Source: Chitinophagaceae bacterium
GTDB taxonomy: Bacteria; Bacteroidota; Bacteroidia; Chitinophagales; Chitinophagaceae
NCBI GenBank assembly: GCA_016722465.1
Contig: JADKJC010000013.1
Span: 62,001 to 126,000, forward strand
Length of the DNA: 64,000 bases
Direction of reading: 5' to 3'
Position 1 is the stretch's first letter. Every line of letters begins with the position of its first letter. Shown here piece after piece: positions 31,522 through 40,413 of the stretch. The notes under the pieces are model-generated. The model worked only from the letters and a program-made list of their open reading frames with translations, ran no database searches and was not told the origin of the DNA. A program made the translations under genes and the position numbers.

Positions 31522-32679
31522 ATGAATACGGAAAACCAATTACAGGATAACATGAATACAGGCGAAACTTTTTCGATTACCGTGATACCCGGTGATGGTA
31601 TTGGCCCGGAAGTGACACAGCAATCTGTGAATGTACTGAATGCCATTGCACAAAAATTTGGACACCAGTTCAATTACCAATATTGCCTTATGGGAGCTGT
31701 CGCCATTGATCAGACTGGTAATCCGTTACCCGATGAAACTATTGAAGCCTGCCTGAACAGTGATGCCATTTTGTTTGGCGCTATCGGCCATCCGAAGTAC
31801 GACAATGACCCCACTGCCAAAGTAAGGCCTGAACAGGGTTTGCTAAAGCTGCGTAAAGCACTGCAACTATTTTCCAATATTCGCCCTATCACTACATATC
31901 CTTCATTGCATCATTTATCCCCTTTAAAGCAAAAGCAACTGGAAGATGTTGATTTTGTAATTTATCGTGAGCTGACTGGTGGAATTTATTTTGGAGAGAA
32001 GAAAACAAACGAAGATCAAACATGGGCTTCTGATGGATGTGAATATACAAAAGAGGAGATTGAAAGAATTGCACACCAGGCTTTCCAGTCTGCCATGCAA
32101 AGAAGAAAAAAATTAACACTGGTTGATAAAGCCAATGTACTGGAAACATCCAGGCTTTGGAGAAAAGTAGTGAAGGATATTGCTCCACAATATCCTGAAG
32201 TAGCTGTTGATTTTTTATTTGTTGACAATGCAGCCATGCAGATCATTCTTAACCCAAAGCAATTTGACGTAATCCTTACAGAAAATTTATTTGGAGACAT
32301 CATCAGCGATGAAGCCAGCGTTATCAGTGGTTCACTGGGTTTGCTGCCTTCTGCATCCGTTGGTGTTGCTACTGCTTTGTTTGAACCGATTCATGGTAGT
32401 TATCCGCAGGCAGCAGGAAAAGATATTGCCAACCCTTTGGGCTCTATTTTATCAACGGCCATGTTGTTGGATTATTTAAAATTGCCAAAGGAAGCAAAAC
32501 TGGTAAGGGATGCAGCACAATGGACCATTGAAAATATGTTTGTCACCAAAGATATTGATCCGATAAATTTTTATTTCACTTCTACTGTAGGCGAGTTAAT
32601 CTGCGAATATGTACAGGGGAGAGTTGCTGGCGTTTTTAACCAGGAAAATGTGGAGTTGAGAAAATCAACTATAATTTAA
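31522..32679 (+). CDS. leuB: 3-isopropylmalate dehydrogenase
   Basis: NAD-dependent oxidative decarboxylation of 3-isopropylmalate to 2-oxoisocaproate. 385 residues. VIPGDGIGPEV near the N terminus, LRKALQLFSNIRPI, YRELTGGIYFGEK, and NLFGDIISDEASVISGSLG with the metal-binding Asp are all present. A later ATG at 31552 (MNTGETF) is also a possible start, as the first ten residues are unconserved. Last leu gene; the repeat element, promoter and leader of the ilv genes follow. Confidence 0.96.
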   Translation: MNTENQLQDNMNTGETFSITVIPGDGIGPEVTQQSVNVLNAIAQKFGHQFNYQYCLMGAVAIDQTGNPLPDETIEACLNSDAILFGAIGHPKYDNDPTAKVRPEQGLLKLRKALQLFSNIRPITTYPSLHHLSPLKQKQLEDVDFVIYRELTGGIYFGEKKTNEDQTWASDGCEYTKEEIERIAHQAFQSAMQRRKKLTLVDKANVLETSRLWRKVVKDIAPQYPEVAVDFLFVDNAAMQIILNPKQFDVILTENLFGDIISDEASVISGSLGLLPSASVGVATALFEPIHGSYPQAAGKDIANPLGSILSTAMLLDYLKLPKEAKLVRDAAQWTIENMFVTKDIDPINFYFTSTVGELICEYVQGRVAGVFNQENVELRKSTII

Positions 32680-32757
32680 AAATAAAAAGTCAAAAGGGTT
32701 TAAGATGTTTCAATGGGTTCAATTTATAAATTTTGACTTTTAACTTTTTATTTTTTC
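32678..32757. repeat. Gene-less copy of the element that flanks the S23 gene
   Basis: Left end AAAAATAAAAAGTCAAAAG (32678-32696), a 34-base interior, right end TTTTGACTTTTAACTTTTTA (32731-32750). Both ends are identical to the sequences flanking the S23 gene (left 37616-37634, right 38037-38056), in the same orientation. The ends are partly complementary (AAAAATAAAAAGT / ACTTTTTATTTTT), so the unit can fold on itself. Confidence 0.65.
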
Positions 32758-32766
32758 AACGAGTTC

Positions 32767-32798
32767 TTTGTTTTTTAAAAAGCTTTCGGGTATATTTG
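32767..32798 (+). promoter_or_regulatory. Promoter of the ilv operon leader
   Basis: TTTG at 32767-32770, 20-base spacer, TATATTTG at 32791-32798: a near-ideal Bacteroidetes -33/-7 promoter. Transcription should start near 32803-32806, only about 10 bases before the leader-peptide ATG. Its position after leuB makes the ilv genes a separate transcription unit. Confidence 0.75.
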
Positions 32799-32814
32799 CT
32801 TTACACAACTCTAT

Positions 32815-32922
32815 ATGTTGAAAGGCAAATTAAATATTGACGTTATAAAAGCAGCAGTGATCATTATTACTGTCGTTGTCATTATTATTCCCGGAACACT
32901 TGGAGTAGGAAACTTTATTTAG
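32815..32922 (+). CDS. Branched-chain amino acid leader peptide (IlvL-like)
   Basis: A 35-codon frame, ATG to TAG, directly after the promoter. Eighteen of its 35 residues are Ile, Val or Leu. Codons 15-25 read VIIITVVVIII, followed by PGTLGVGNF. The E. coli ilv leader peptide holds a strikingly similar SVVVIIIPPC. A ribosome starved of charged Ile-, Val- or Leu-tRNA would stall in this run. The stop codon is 18 bases before the terminator hairpin. No function is expected of the peptide itself. No Shine-Dalgarno site is visible, usual for this phylum. Found from sequence alone; translation is unproven. Confidence 0.75.
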   Translation: MLKGKLNIDVIKAAVIIITVVVIIIPGTLGVGNFI

Positions 32923-32971
32923 ATCAAACGAATCATATAAAGCCCGGCTCCAAAAAGAGCCGGGCTTTTTT
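32900..32971 (+). terminator. ilv transcription attenuator (terminator with alternative antiterminator)
   Basis: Terminator: AGCCCGGCTC (32941-32950), loop CAAAAA, GAGCCGGGCT (32957-32966), six T. Competing pairing: TTGGAG (32900-32905) with CTCCAA (32948-32953), extendable by one T-G pair, which would take the end of the left arm and the loop. A ribosome stalled at codons 15-25 (ending 32889) leaves 32900-32905 free to pair; one that reaches the TAG covers it and lets the terminator form. The terminator is certain by eye; the antiterminator is short and is inference. Confidence 0.7.
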
Positions 32972-33018
32972 GTTGCAGTAACATGAAACAAAATAACCGC
33001 TCAATAAAAAAATTAACT

Positions 33019-33946
33019 ATGGCAACTTATTATAATGAAAACACGGTACTCTTTTTAAATGGGGAATACGTAAAGGCTTCAGAAGCGAAGATGGATTTCT
33101 ATAGCCAGAGCCTGCACTATGGCTATAGTGTGTTTGAAGGTATCCGCAGTTATAAGACAGTGAACGGCGAAACAAAGATTTTCAAAGCAGAAGAGCATTA
33201 CGAACGTTTGAAAGCATCTGCAGCTGCGTTGAACATGCCTTTTCACTGGACGGCAGAAGCATTGATTGAAGCGACTTATGAAGTGCTGGCAAAAAATAAT
33301 TTGCAGGACGCTTACATTAGGCCTGTTGTTTATGCACCGGCCAATATGAGTTTTGTAAAGAATGAACAATCATTCATTGTAATAGAAGCATGGGAGATGG
33401 GTTTGTTTTTTAGGAGACAAATTGATTCGTGTGATGACTTCCTCTTTTCAGCGTCCCAATCCAAAGGGCTTTAAGATACAGGCAAAAGCTGGCGGGCATT
33501 ATGTAAACTCTATTCTTGCCAGCCAGGAAGCAAAGTCAAATGGATTTGATGAAGCATTGCTGCTGGACATGAATGATAAAGTTGCTGAAGGTCCCGGTGC
33601 GAATTTATTTTATGAGAAAGATGGTAAATTATTTACGCCGGCATTGGGAAATATTTTGCCGGGAATAACCAGAGCAACCGTACTGGAAATATGTGATGAA
33701 TTAAACATAGAAGTTGAAGAAAAATTTTTCACAGTAGATGAATTGAAAAAAGCAGACACAGTTTTTTATTGTGGCACCGCAGCTGAAATTATTGGTTGGG
33801 AAAGTTTGGATGAAGTGAAGTTTCCATTGAACTGGAATGACAGTGTTTCAAGAAGGATTCAACTGGCATATCAAAAGTTGGTTGTTGAAAGAATAGTTGA
33901 ACCGCTAAGCCGCAAAGGCGCAAAGCATCACGACGTAGTGATGTAA
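33019..33946 (+). CDS. ilvE: Branched-chain amino acid aminotransferase (frameshift; repeat-derived tail)
   Basis: Fold-type IV PLP enzyme that aminates the 2-oxo acids of Val, Leu and Ile with glutamate. Start at ATG 33019 (MATYYNENTVLFLNGEYV). HYGYSVFEGIRSY is at about residue 33. The PLP Lys is encoded at 33485-33487 in IQAKAGGHYVNS. EGPGANLFYEKDGKLFTP follows. The frame breaks at a run of six T (33406-33411); with five T, EMGLFLGDKLIRVMTSSFQR reads through, giving about 308 residues. The last ~17 residues (EPLSRKGAKHHDVVM) come from dispersed-repeat DNA. First enzyme gene after the attenuator. Confidence 0.93.
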
Positions 33947-34043
33947 TTACAGGCAGCCCCGAAGGGGCGTGATATCTTAACGATGGGTGCAACCCATCGA
34001 AAAAAAATGAATAAAGAACGACCGTACAAGAGTGCGACGCAAC
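33902..34043. repeat. Cluster of short dispersed-type repeats between ilvE and ilvD
   Basis: Side by side: CCGCTAAGCCGCAAAGGCGC in the ilvE tail; the CATCAC/GTGATG hairpin (33926-33943); GCCCCGAAGGGGC (33956-33968); CGATGGGT-GCA-ACCCATCG (33981-33999, 8-bp stem); and GACCGTACAAGAGTGCGACG at about 34019-34038. From memory such words recur across Bacteroidota genomes; only their palindromic structure is visible here. None has a T-run. Confidence 0.6.
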
Positions 34044-34086
34044 AAAAGATAAATAGCGGCACAAAAGCTAAGTACAAAAAATAAAA

Positions 34087-35769
34087 ATGGCAGAACTAAA
34101 CAAATATTCGAAAGTATTAACGCAGGATGAAACACAACCGGCAGCGCAGGCAATGCTCTACGGTATTGGATTGACAGAAGAGGATTTAAAGAAACCACAG
34201 ATCGGTGTTTGCAGCATGGGCTATGATGGCAATACCTGCAACATGCATTTGAATGACCTGGCAAAAGTGGTAAAGCAGGGAGTGTGGGATGCAGACCTGG
34301 TTGGATTGATCTTTAATACCATCGGCATCAGTGACGGTATCAGCAATGGTACAGATGGTATGCGCTATAGTTTGGTAAGCCGTGACCTGATTGCAGATAG
34401 CATTGAAAGTGTTTGCGGCGGTTTTTATTATGATGGCCTTATCGCTTTGCCCGGTTGTGATAAAAATATGCCGGGCTCTATTATGGCAATGGGAAGATTG
34501 AACCGTCCTTCGATCATGGTGTATGGTGGAACGATCGATCCCGGTCATTATAAAGGAGAAGATCTCAACATCATTTCTGCATTTGAAGCATTGGGCAAGA
34601 AACTGGCGGGTACGATTACCCCGGAAGATTTTAAAGAAGTGGTGAAACACAGTTGCCCGGGTGCAGGAGCCTGCGGTGGAATGTACACAGCTAATACTAT
34701 GGCCAGTGCCATTGAGGCATTGGGTATGAGCTTACCTTATTCATCTTCTAATCCTGCATTGAGTGAAGCAAAACAACAGGAATGTTTGGATGCAGGTAAG
34801 GCAATTAAATTATTACTTGAAAAAGATATCAAGCCAAAAGATATCATGACGAAGAAAGCATTTGAAAATGCGATTGTCACAGTGATGATTTTTGGAGGAA
34901 GTACCAATGCCGTGCTGCATTTGATTGCCATGGCAAAGAGTGTGGATGTGGATCTGGCACTGGAAGATTTTCAACGCATCAGCGATAAAACACCTGTACT
35001 GGCCGACTTTAAGCCAAGCGGAAAATATTTAATGCAAGAACTTCATGTTCATGGCGGCGTGCCTGCAGTAATGAAATATTTACTCGACAATGGTATGCTC
35101 CATGGCGATTGCCTGACCGTTACTGGTAAAACAGTTGCAGCAAATTTAGCAGGTGTTCCGGGTTTAGATTTTGAGAAGCAAAAGATTATCTACCCTTTGG
35201 AGCAGCCGTTGAAAAAAACGGGGCACCTGCAAATCCTGTATGGCAATTTAGCAGAGAAGGGAAGTGTTGCAAAAATTTCCGGTAAGGAAGGCGAGCGCTT
35301 TGAAGGTCCTGCAAGGGTATTCGATGGTGAGAAAGATTTAGTAGCCGGCATTGCAAACGGAAGGGTGAAAAAAGGCGATGTGGTAGTGATCCGCTATGAA
35401 GGACCGAAAGGTGCGCCGGGTATGCCGGAGATGCTGAAGCCAACTTCTGCCATTACTGGTGCAGGCCTGGGTAAAGATGTTGCATTGATCACCGATGGCA
35501 GGTTCAGTGGCGGTTCCCATGGATTTGTGGTGGGGCATATTACGCCGGAAGCATTTGAAGGCGGACTGATTGCATTGGTGCAGGACAATGATGTGATCGA
35601 GATTGATGTTGCTACCAAAAAGATGACATTGAAAGTAAGCGATGCAATCATCGCTGAAAGAAAAAGTAACTGGCAACAGCCTGCTTTGAAAGAAACAAAA
35701 GGTGTGTTGTTTAAATATGCAAGATGTGTGAAAGACGCAAGCCAGGGTTGTGTAACAGATGAAGCATAA
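34087..35769 (+). CDS. ilvD: Dihydroxy-acid dehydratase
   Basis: 560 residues. Iron-sulfur dehydratase making the 2-oxo acid precursors of Val and Ile. Cluster and active-site stretches are [17 protein letters not shown] at about residue 38, [11 protein letters not shown] at about 120 and [16 protein letters not shown] at about 190. [19 protein letters not shown] lies near the C terminus. Length is normal. Third cistron after the attenuator (leader, ilvE, ilvD). Confidence 0.97.
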   Translation: MAELNKYSKVLTQDETQPAAQAMLYGIGLTEEDLKKPQIGVCSMGYDGNTCNMHLNDLAKVVKQGVWDADLVGLIFNTIGISDGISNGTDGMRYSLVSRDLIADSIESVCGGFYYDGLIALPGCDKNMPGSIMAMGRLNRPSIMVYGGTIDPGHYKGEDLNIISAFEALGKKLAGTITPEDFKEVVKHSCPGAGACGGMYTANTMASAIEALGMSLPYSSSNPALSEAKQQECLDAGKAIKLLLEKDIKPKDIMTKKAFENAIVTVMIFGGSTNAVLHLIAMAKSVDVDLALEDFQRISDKTPVLADFKPSGKYLMQELHVHGGVPAVMKYLLDNGMLHGDCLTVTGKTVAANLAGVPGLDFEKQKIIYPLEQPLKKTGHLQILYGNLAEKGSVAKISGKEGERFEGPARVFDGEKDLVAGIANGRVKKGDVVVIRYEGPKGAPGMPEMLKPTSAITGAGLGKDVALITDGRFSGGSHGFVVGHITPEAFEGGLIALVQDNDVIEIDVATKKMTLKVSDAIIAERKSNWQQPALKETKGVLFKYARCVKDASQGCVTDEA

Positions 35770-35793
35770 TGTGTTACTCCTTGCTTTGAATTG

Positions 35794-35847
35794 CTCTGGG
35801 CTTTAGCCCAGAGGTCAAAAAAATAAAAAATAACAGGGCTTTAGCCC
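35794..35847. repeat. Two GGGCTTTAGCCC hairpins between ilvD and ilvB
   Basis: CTCTGGGCT-TT-AGCCCAGAG (35794-35813, 9-bp perfect stem) and GGGCT-TT-AGCCC (35836-35847) share the same core, 22 bases apart. The spacer is A-rich. They could slow polymerase or protect mRNA ends, but no T-run makes them terminators. Confidence 0.65.
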
Positions 35848-35864
35848 GCCATAAAAATTTGGTT

Positions 35865-37613
35865 ATGGAATTAGTTGCAGAAATAAAAGCAGGGCCGGAA
35901 ACAAAAGTAACAACTTCTATCAGCGGCAGCGTAGCAGTATTGGATGCATTGCTAAACGAGAGCGTAACTACCGTATTCGGTTACCCCGGTGGCGCCATTA
36001 TGCCCATTTACGATGCGTTGTATGATTATAACGACAGGCTGCAACACATACTTGTTCGTCATGAGCAGGGCGCTATCCACGCTGCACAGGGCTTCGCAAG
36101 AGCCAGTGGAAGAACAGGTGTGGTGTTTGCCACCAGTGGCCCCGGTGCTACCAACTTAGTTACCGGTTTGGCAGATGCAATGATCGATTCAACCCCGGTG
36201 GTGTGTATCACCGGTCAGGTATTTGCGCATTTATTAGGAACGGATGCATTCCAGGAAACCGATGTGATCAATATCACTACGCCTGTTACCAAATGGAATT
36301 ACCAGGTTACAGATGCAACAGAAATTCCTGCTGTTTTAGCCAAAGCTTTTTATATCGCAGGCAGTGGCCGTCCCGGCCCGGTACTGATCGATATTACCAA
36401 GAATGCTCAGTTGCAGAAATTTGAATACGAAGGATACAAGAAATGTGACCATATCAGGAGTTATCGTCCAAAGCCGATTGTAAGGAAGGAATACGTAGAA
36501 GAAGCGGCGAAACTGATTAATGAAGCTAAGAAGCCGTTTGTGATTTTCGGACAGGGAGTGATACTGGGTAAAGCGGAAAATGAATTCAAAGCCTTTATTG
36601 AAAAAGCAGGGCTTCCTGCGGCCTGGACCATCATGGGTATGAGTGCAATTCCAACAGACCATCCGCTGGGCGTGGGTATGCTGGGTATGCATGGTAATTA
36701 TGGGCCAAACTTGCTTACGAATGAATGTGATGTATTGATCGCTGTGGGCATGCGTTTCGATGACCGTGTTACCGGCAGGTTGGATAAGTATGCCAAACAG
36801 GCAAAGATCGTTCACCTTGATATTGATCCCTCTGAAATTGATAAGAATGTAAAAGCCGCTGTGCCGGTTTGGGGCGACTGTAAAGAAACATTGCCCATGC
36901 TAACAGCCTTGATTAGCCCAAAAAATCACCCTGAATGGATGCAGCAATTTGCAGATTGCACTGCAAAGGAGAAATCAACCTGCATTGATTTGGAAATGAA
37001 CCCTGTTGATGAAGTATTGTCGATGGGAGAAGTAATAAAAGCATTGAATGAATTAACAGAAGGCAAGGCCATTGTTGTAACCGATGTGGGTCAGCACCAG
37101 ATGGTAGCCTGCAGGTATGCAAAAATGAACCAGAGCAAAAGTAATATCACCAGCGGGGGACTTGGTACGATGGGGTATGCGTTGCCGGCAGCTATTGGCG
37201 CTTCCTATGGCGATCCCGGCCGTACCACCGTTGCGATCATAGGTGATGGCGGTTTTCAAATGACAATACAGGAACTGGGCACCATCATGCAGTTCAAACC
37301 CAAGGTGAAGATTTTAATATTGAACAACCAGTTCCTCGGCATGGTACGCCAGTGGCAGGAATTGTTTCATGAAAAGCGCTATTCATTTGTTGATATCACC
37401 AGTCCTGATTTTGTGCAGGTGGCAAAGGGATATTATATCGATGGGCAAAGAGTGGATGACCGCAGCAAATTAAAAGCAGCATTGAAAACCATGCTTGATC
37501 ATGACGGCAGTTATTTGCTTGAAGTGATGGTGGGTAAAGAAAATAATGTGTTCCCGATGGTGCCGCAGGGCAGGGGTGTTTCGGAGATAGTGTTATCAAA
37601 AGCAGAGATTTAA
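35865..37613 (+). CDS. ilvB: Acetolactate synthase large subunit
   Basis: 582 residues from the ATG at 35865 (MELVAEIKAG); a TTG two codons earlier is less likely. ThDP enzyme condensing pyruvate with pyruvate or 2-oxobutyrate. The catalytic Glu is in LVRHEQGAIHAAQGFARAS. The ThDP/Mg motif is GDGGFQMTIQELGTI ... ILNNQFLGMVRQWQ. TSGPGATNLVTGLADA is typical. The regulatory subunit gene ilvN is normally next, but here an S23 gene lies between them. Confidence 0.97.
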   Translation: MELVAEIKAGPETKVTTSISGSVAVLDALLNESVTTVFGYPGGAIMPIYDALYDYNDRLQHILVRHEQGAIHAAQGFARASGRTGVVFATSGPGATNLVTGLADAMIDSTPVVCITGQVFAHLLGTDAFQETDVINITTPVTKWNYQVTDATEIPAVLAKAFYIAGSGRPGPVLIDITKNAQLQKFEYEGYKKCDHIRSYRPKPIVRKEYVEEAAKLINEAKKPFVIFGQGVILGKAENEFKAFIEKAGLPAAWTIMGMSAIPTDHPLGVGMLGMHGNYGPNLLTNECDVLIAVGMRFDDRVTGRLDKYAKQAKIVHLDIDPSEIDKNVKAAVPVWGDCKETLPMLTALISPKNHPEWMQQFADCTAKEKSTCIDLEMNPVDEVLSMGEVIKALNELTEGKAIVVTDVGQHQMVACRYAKMNQSKSNITSGGLGTMGYALPAAIGASYGDPGRTTVAIIGDGGFQMTIQELGTIMQFKPKVKILILNNQFLGMVRQWQELFHEKRYSFVDITSPDFVQVAKGYYIDGQRVDDRSKLKAALKTMLDHDGSYLLEVMVGKENNVFPMVPQGRGVSEIVLSKAEI

Positions 37614-37615
37614 GA

Positions 37616-38056
37616 AAAAATAAAAAGTCAAAAGTTAAAATGAGCGGAGAAACAACATTTGTTGTAGAGGAGACTTCGCCGGTTTATAATATCCGGCACA
37701 GGGCTTTTTACTTTTCTAAAAGTATAATTGAATTGGTTAGTGTTACGAATTATGACAGGATTTATTATTCTTTATTCGACCAGTTATTGAGAGCAGCGAC
37801 CTCGGTTGGAGCTAATTTGGTTGAAGGTAGTGCTGGTGTTTCAAGTAGGGATTATATCAATTATAATGCTATTGCACTTAAATCAGCTAACGAAACAAAA
37901 TACTGGCTTTGCCTGATTAAAGAAGCAAATTTTTCAGATAAAGGCAAGTTAGATGAATTAATAAAAGAAGCGGATGAAATTTCAAAAATCATTGCGACTA
38001 TTATTATAAACTTAAAAAAGCGTGGATGATTTTAGTTTTTGACTTTTAACTTTTTA
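37616..38056 (+). mobile_element. Putative S23-gene cassette with matching ends
   Basis: The S23 gene is bracketed by AAAAATAAAAAGTCAAAAG (37616-37634, abutting the gene's start) and TTTTGACTTTTAACTTTTTA (38037-38056, abutting ilvN). Identical ends with a 34-base interior occur at 32678-32750, upstream of the ilv promoter. Occupied and empty copies of one unit within 5 kb suggest a small cassette that has moved or been duplicated. No transposase is seen, so movement would need help in trans. Target duplications are not evident by eye. Confidence 0.5.
37640..38029 (+). CDS. Four-helix-bundle protein (S23 / 23S rRNA intervening-sequence family)
   Basis: 129 residues, four predicted helices. 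LLRAATSVGANLVEGSAGVS and IALKSANETKYWLCLIKEA are the family's typical stretches. Members were first found inside 23S rRNA intervening sequences; the Avd accessory protein of diversity-generating retroelements has the same fold. Many Bacteroidota carry scattered copies with no known role. This one sits between the two acetolactate synthase subunit genes, 26 bases after ilvB and 30 bases before ilvN, so it is surely on the ilv transcript. No reverse transcriptase or rRNA is nearby. Confidence 0.88.
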   Translation: MSGETTFVVEETSPVYNIRHRAFYFSKSIIELVSVTNYDRIYYSLFDQLLRAATSVGANLVEGSAGVSSRDYINYNAIALKSANETKYWLCLIKEANFSDKGKLDELIKEADEISKIIATIIINLKKRG

Positions 38057-38059
38057 CTT

Positions 38060-38650
38060 ATGACAAAGCAGGAATACACCATAACAGTTTACACAGAAAA
38101 CCAAATCGGTTTGCTGAACAGGATTGCCATTATTTTTTCAAGAAGGAAAATTAATGTGGAAAGCCTGAATACTTCTCCCAGTGAAGTGGACAGTGTTCAC
38201 CGCTTTACCATTGTGATGAATGAAACAGAGGATGTGGTGCGTAAACTCTGCAGGCAGATTGAAAAGCAGGTGGAAGTGTTGAAGGCATACTACAACACCA
38301 ATGACGAGATTGTGTGGCAGGAACTGGCTTTGTATAAAGTACCCACTGATATTATTGCTGAAGAAGTAAAGGTAGAAAGGTTATTAAGAGAACATGGTGC
38401 CAAAGCGGTAGTGATCAGAAAAGATTACACCGTGTTTGAAGTGGCCGGTCACCGGGAAGAAACAGACAACCTGATGCAGGTGCTGGAGCCTTATGGGTTG
38501 ATAGAATTTGTGAGAAGTGCCAGGGTGGCGATCATTAAGGATAGCGATGGCTTCCACAAAAAACTAAAGGAGTTCGAATACAAGGAGCCGGGTGAAGAAG
38601 TGCTGGAGAATGAGTACCTGGATAAGAACCAGGAAGTGTTTAGCATGTAG
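38060..38650 (+). CDS. ilvN: Acetolactate synthase small (regulatory) subunit
   Basis: 196 residues from the ATG at 38060 (MTKQEYTITVYTENQIGLLN). The N-terminal ACT domain (NRIAIIFSRRKINVESLNTS) senses valine in characterised enzymes; a second ACT-like C-terminal region follows (VFEVAGHREETDNLMQVLE). A start seven codons upstream would be encoded by the repeat end and is rejected. The usual ilvB-ilvN junction is interrupted by the S23 cassette, so any translational coupling with ilvB is lost. Confidence 0.93.
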   Translation: MTKQEYTITVYTENQIGLLNRIAIIFSRRKINVESLNTSPSEVDSVHRFTIVMNETEDVVRKLCRQIEKQVEVLKAYYNTNDEIVWQELALYKVPTDIIAEEVKVERLLREHGAKAVVIRKDYTVFEVAGHREETDNLMQVLEPYGLIEFVRSARVAIIKDSDGFHKKLKEFEYKEPGEEVLENEYLDKNQEVFSM

Positions 38651-38785
38651 TTAAACCACTAGGAACACAAGGCTGAAAACACAAAGAACACAAAAGCCTT
38701 TGTGCCCCTTGGAAAATCTTAGTGGCCTTCGTGGTTAAGGAAGCTGAATTATGCAATAAAAGTAAAAGTGAGTGACACAACGATG
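38651..38785. repeat. Repeat-rich spacer between ilvN and ilvC
   Basis: 38651-38740 is an imperfect, partly self-complementary unit (TTAAACCACTAGGAACACAA ... GGCCTTCGTGGTTAAG) of the accACnAaGGcACaAAGG style. The 22-bp repeat shared in inverted form with 24051-24072 is at 38764-38785. Together they fill most of the 216-base gap; no ORF or T-run hairpin is seen. Confidence 0.55.
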
Positions 38786-38866
38786 CTGAATAAAGTTGAT
38801 GTCGCCCATAACAAAAAAAATAAATTTTAAACATCTCCATGTAGCAAAGGAGCTTAAACAAAACAA

Positions 38867-40393
38867 ATGGCAAACTATTTTAACTCATTATCATTAAGGG
38901 AACAACTGAAACAATTAGGTGTATGTGAATTTATGAACCGCAGCGAATTTGCTGATGGCGTAAATGTATTGAAGGGAAAGAAAATTGTGATTGTTGGTTG
39001 CGGAGCACAGGGCCTGAACCAGGGTTTGAATATGAGAGATTCAGGATTGGATATATCCTATACGTTGCGTAAAGAGGCGATCGCAGAAAAAAGAGAATCG
39101 TGGAAGAAGGCGACAGAAAATGGCTTTACTGTAGGTACTTATGAAGAGCTCATTCCTTCAGCAGACCTGGTACTGAACCTTACACCAGATAAGCAGCATA
39201 CTGCGGTGATCAAAGCCATCATGCCGTTGATGAAACATGGTGCAACGCTCTCTTATTCCCATGGTTTTAATATTGTGGAAGAAGGAACCCAGGTAAGAAA
39301 AGATTTGACTGTTATCATGGTGGCACCCAAGTGCCCGGGCACAGAAGTTAGGGAAGAATACAAGAGAGGCTTTGGTGTACCTACTTTAATTGCAGTGCAT
39401 CCTGAAAATGATCCGGAAGGGAAAGGCCTGGCACAGGCAAAAGCTTACGCTGCTGCAACAGGCGGCCACCGGGCTGGTGTATTGCGTTCTTCATTTGTTG
39501 CAGAAGTAAAATCTGACCTGATGGGAGAACAAACCATTTTATGTGGTGTGTTGCAAACGGGTTCTATTTTAAGTTTTGATAAAATGATAGAAAAAGGAAT
39601 TGATGCTGCTTATGCGGCTAAATTAATTCAATACGGATGGGAAGTAATTACTGAAGCGTTGAAACATGGTGGTGTAACTGCGATGATGGATCGTTTATCC
39701 AACCCTGCAAAATTAAAAGCATACGAACTCTCGACAGAGTTGAAAAATATTTTACGTCCCCTGTTCCAGAAGCACCAGGATGATATCATGAGTGGCCATT
39801 TCTCCAAAACGATGATGGAAGACTGGGCTAATGATGATAAGAATTTACTCACCTGGCGCAAGGCTACCGGTGAAACAGCTTTTGAAAAAACTGCCCCAAC
39901 TACTGCAACCATTTCAGAACAGGAATTCTTTGACAATGCCTTGTTGATGGTAGCATTTGTAAGGGCTGGTGTGGAACTGGCTTTTGAAACCATGGTGGAA
40001 GCTGGTATCAAAGAAGAATCAGCTTATTATGAGTCGCTGCATGAAACACCATTGATCGCCAATACCATTGCACGTAAAAAATTATTTGAAATGAACAGGG
40101 TGATCTCAGATACAGCGGAGTATGGTTGTTACCTGTTTGATCATGCAGCAAAACCATTGCTGAAAGAATTTATGCAAGCGATCGAAACAGATGTGATAGG
40201 GACCAATTTCAATACCGGCAAAGACAATGGTGTTGACAACAGGAGCATCATTGAAGTGAACAGCATCATCCGGTCGCATCCCGTAGAAAAAGTGGGTGCT
40301 GTTTTAAGGCAGGCAATGACTGATATGAAAGTGATACAGACAACAGCCAAAGAAGAAAAAAAGAAAGTTGCAAATTTAGAATTAGCGAATTAA
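38867..40393 (+). CDS. ilvC: Ketol-acid reductoisomerase, class II (long form)
   Basis: 508 residues, the long class with a duplicated knotted domain like the E. coli enzyme. NADPH-dependent isomerisation and reduction of acetolactate and acetohydroxybutyrate. The Rossmann motif is [21 protein letters not shown] at about residues 40-60. [19 protein letters not shown] and the metal ligands in [12 protein letters not shown] are visible. The second C-terminal repeat contains [22 protein letters not shown]. Expected position in the ilv operon. Confidence 0.97.
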   Translation: MANYFNSLSLREQLKQLGVCEFMNRSEFADGVNVLKGKKIVIVGCGAQGLNQGLNMRDSGLDISYTLRKEAIAEKRESWKKATENGFTVGTYEELIPSADLVLNLTPDKQHTAVIKAIMPLMKHGATLSYSHGFNIVEEGTQVRKDLTVIMVAPKCPGTEVREEYKRGFGVPTLIAVHPENDPEGKGLAQAKAYAAATGGHRAGVLRSSFVAEVKSDLMGEQTILCGVLQTGSILSFDKMIEKGIDAAYAAKLIQYGWEVITEALKHGGVTAMMDRLSNPAKLKAYELSTELKNILRPLFQKHQDDIMSGHFSKTMMEDWANDDKNLLTWRKATGETAFEKTAPTTATISEQEFFDNALLMVAFVRAGVELAFETMVEAGIKEESAYYESLHETPLIANTIARKKLFEMNRVISDTAEYGCYLFDHAAKPLLKEFMQAIETDVIGTNFNTGKDNGVDNRSIIEVNSIIRSHPVEKVGAVLRQAMTDMKVIQTTAKEEKKKVANLELAN

Positions 40394-40413
40394 GAAAAAA
40401 TAATAACCCCGGT

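Noticed and set aside
32923..33018. T-box or other riboswitch before ilvE
   Set aside because: No specifier loop or T-box core; the leader peptide with a hairpin explains the region.
35794..35847. Intrinsic terminator between ilvD and ilvB
   Set aside because: Two good stems but no T-run on either; ilvB would be cut off from its operon.
37640..38029. Diversity-generating retroelement (S23 protein as Avd)
   Set aside because: No reverse transcriptase and no template/variable repeat pair in the window.
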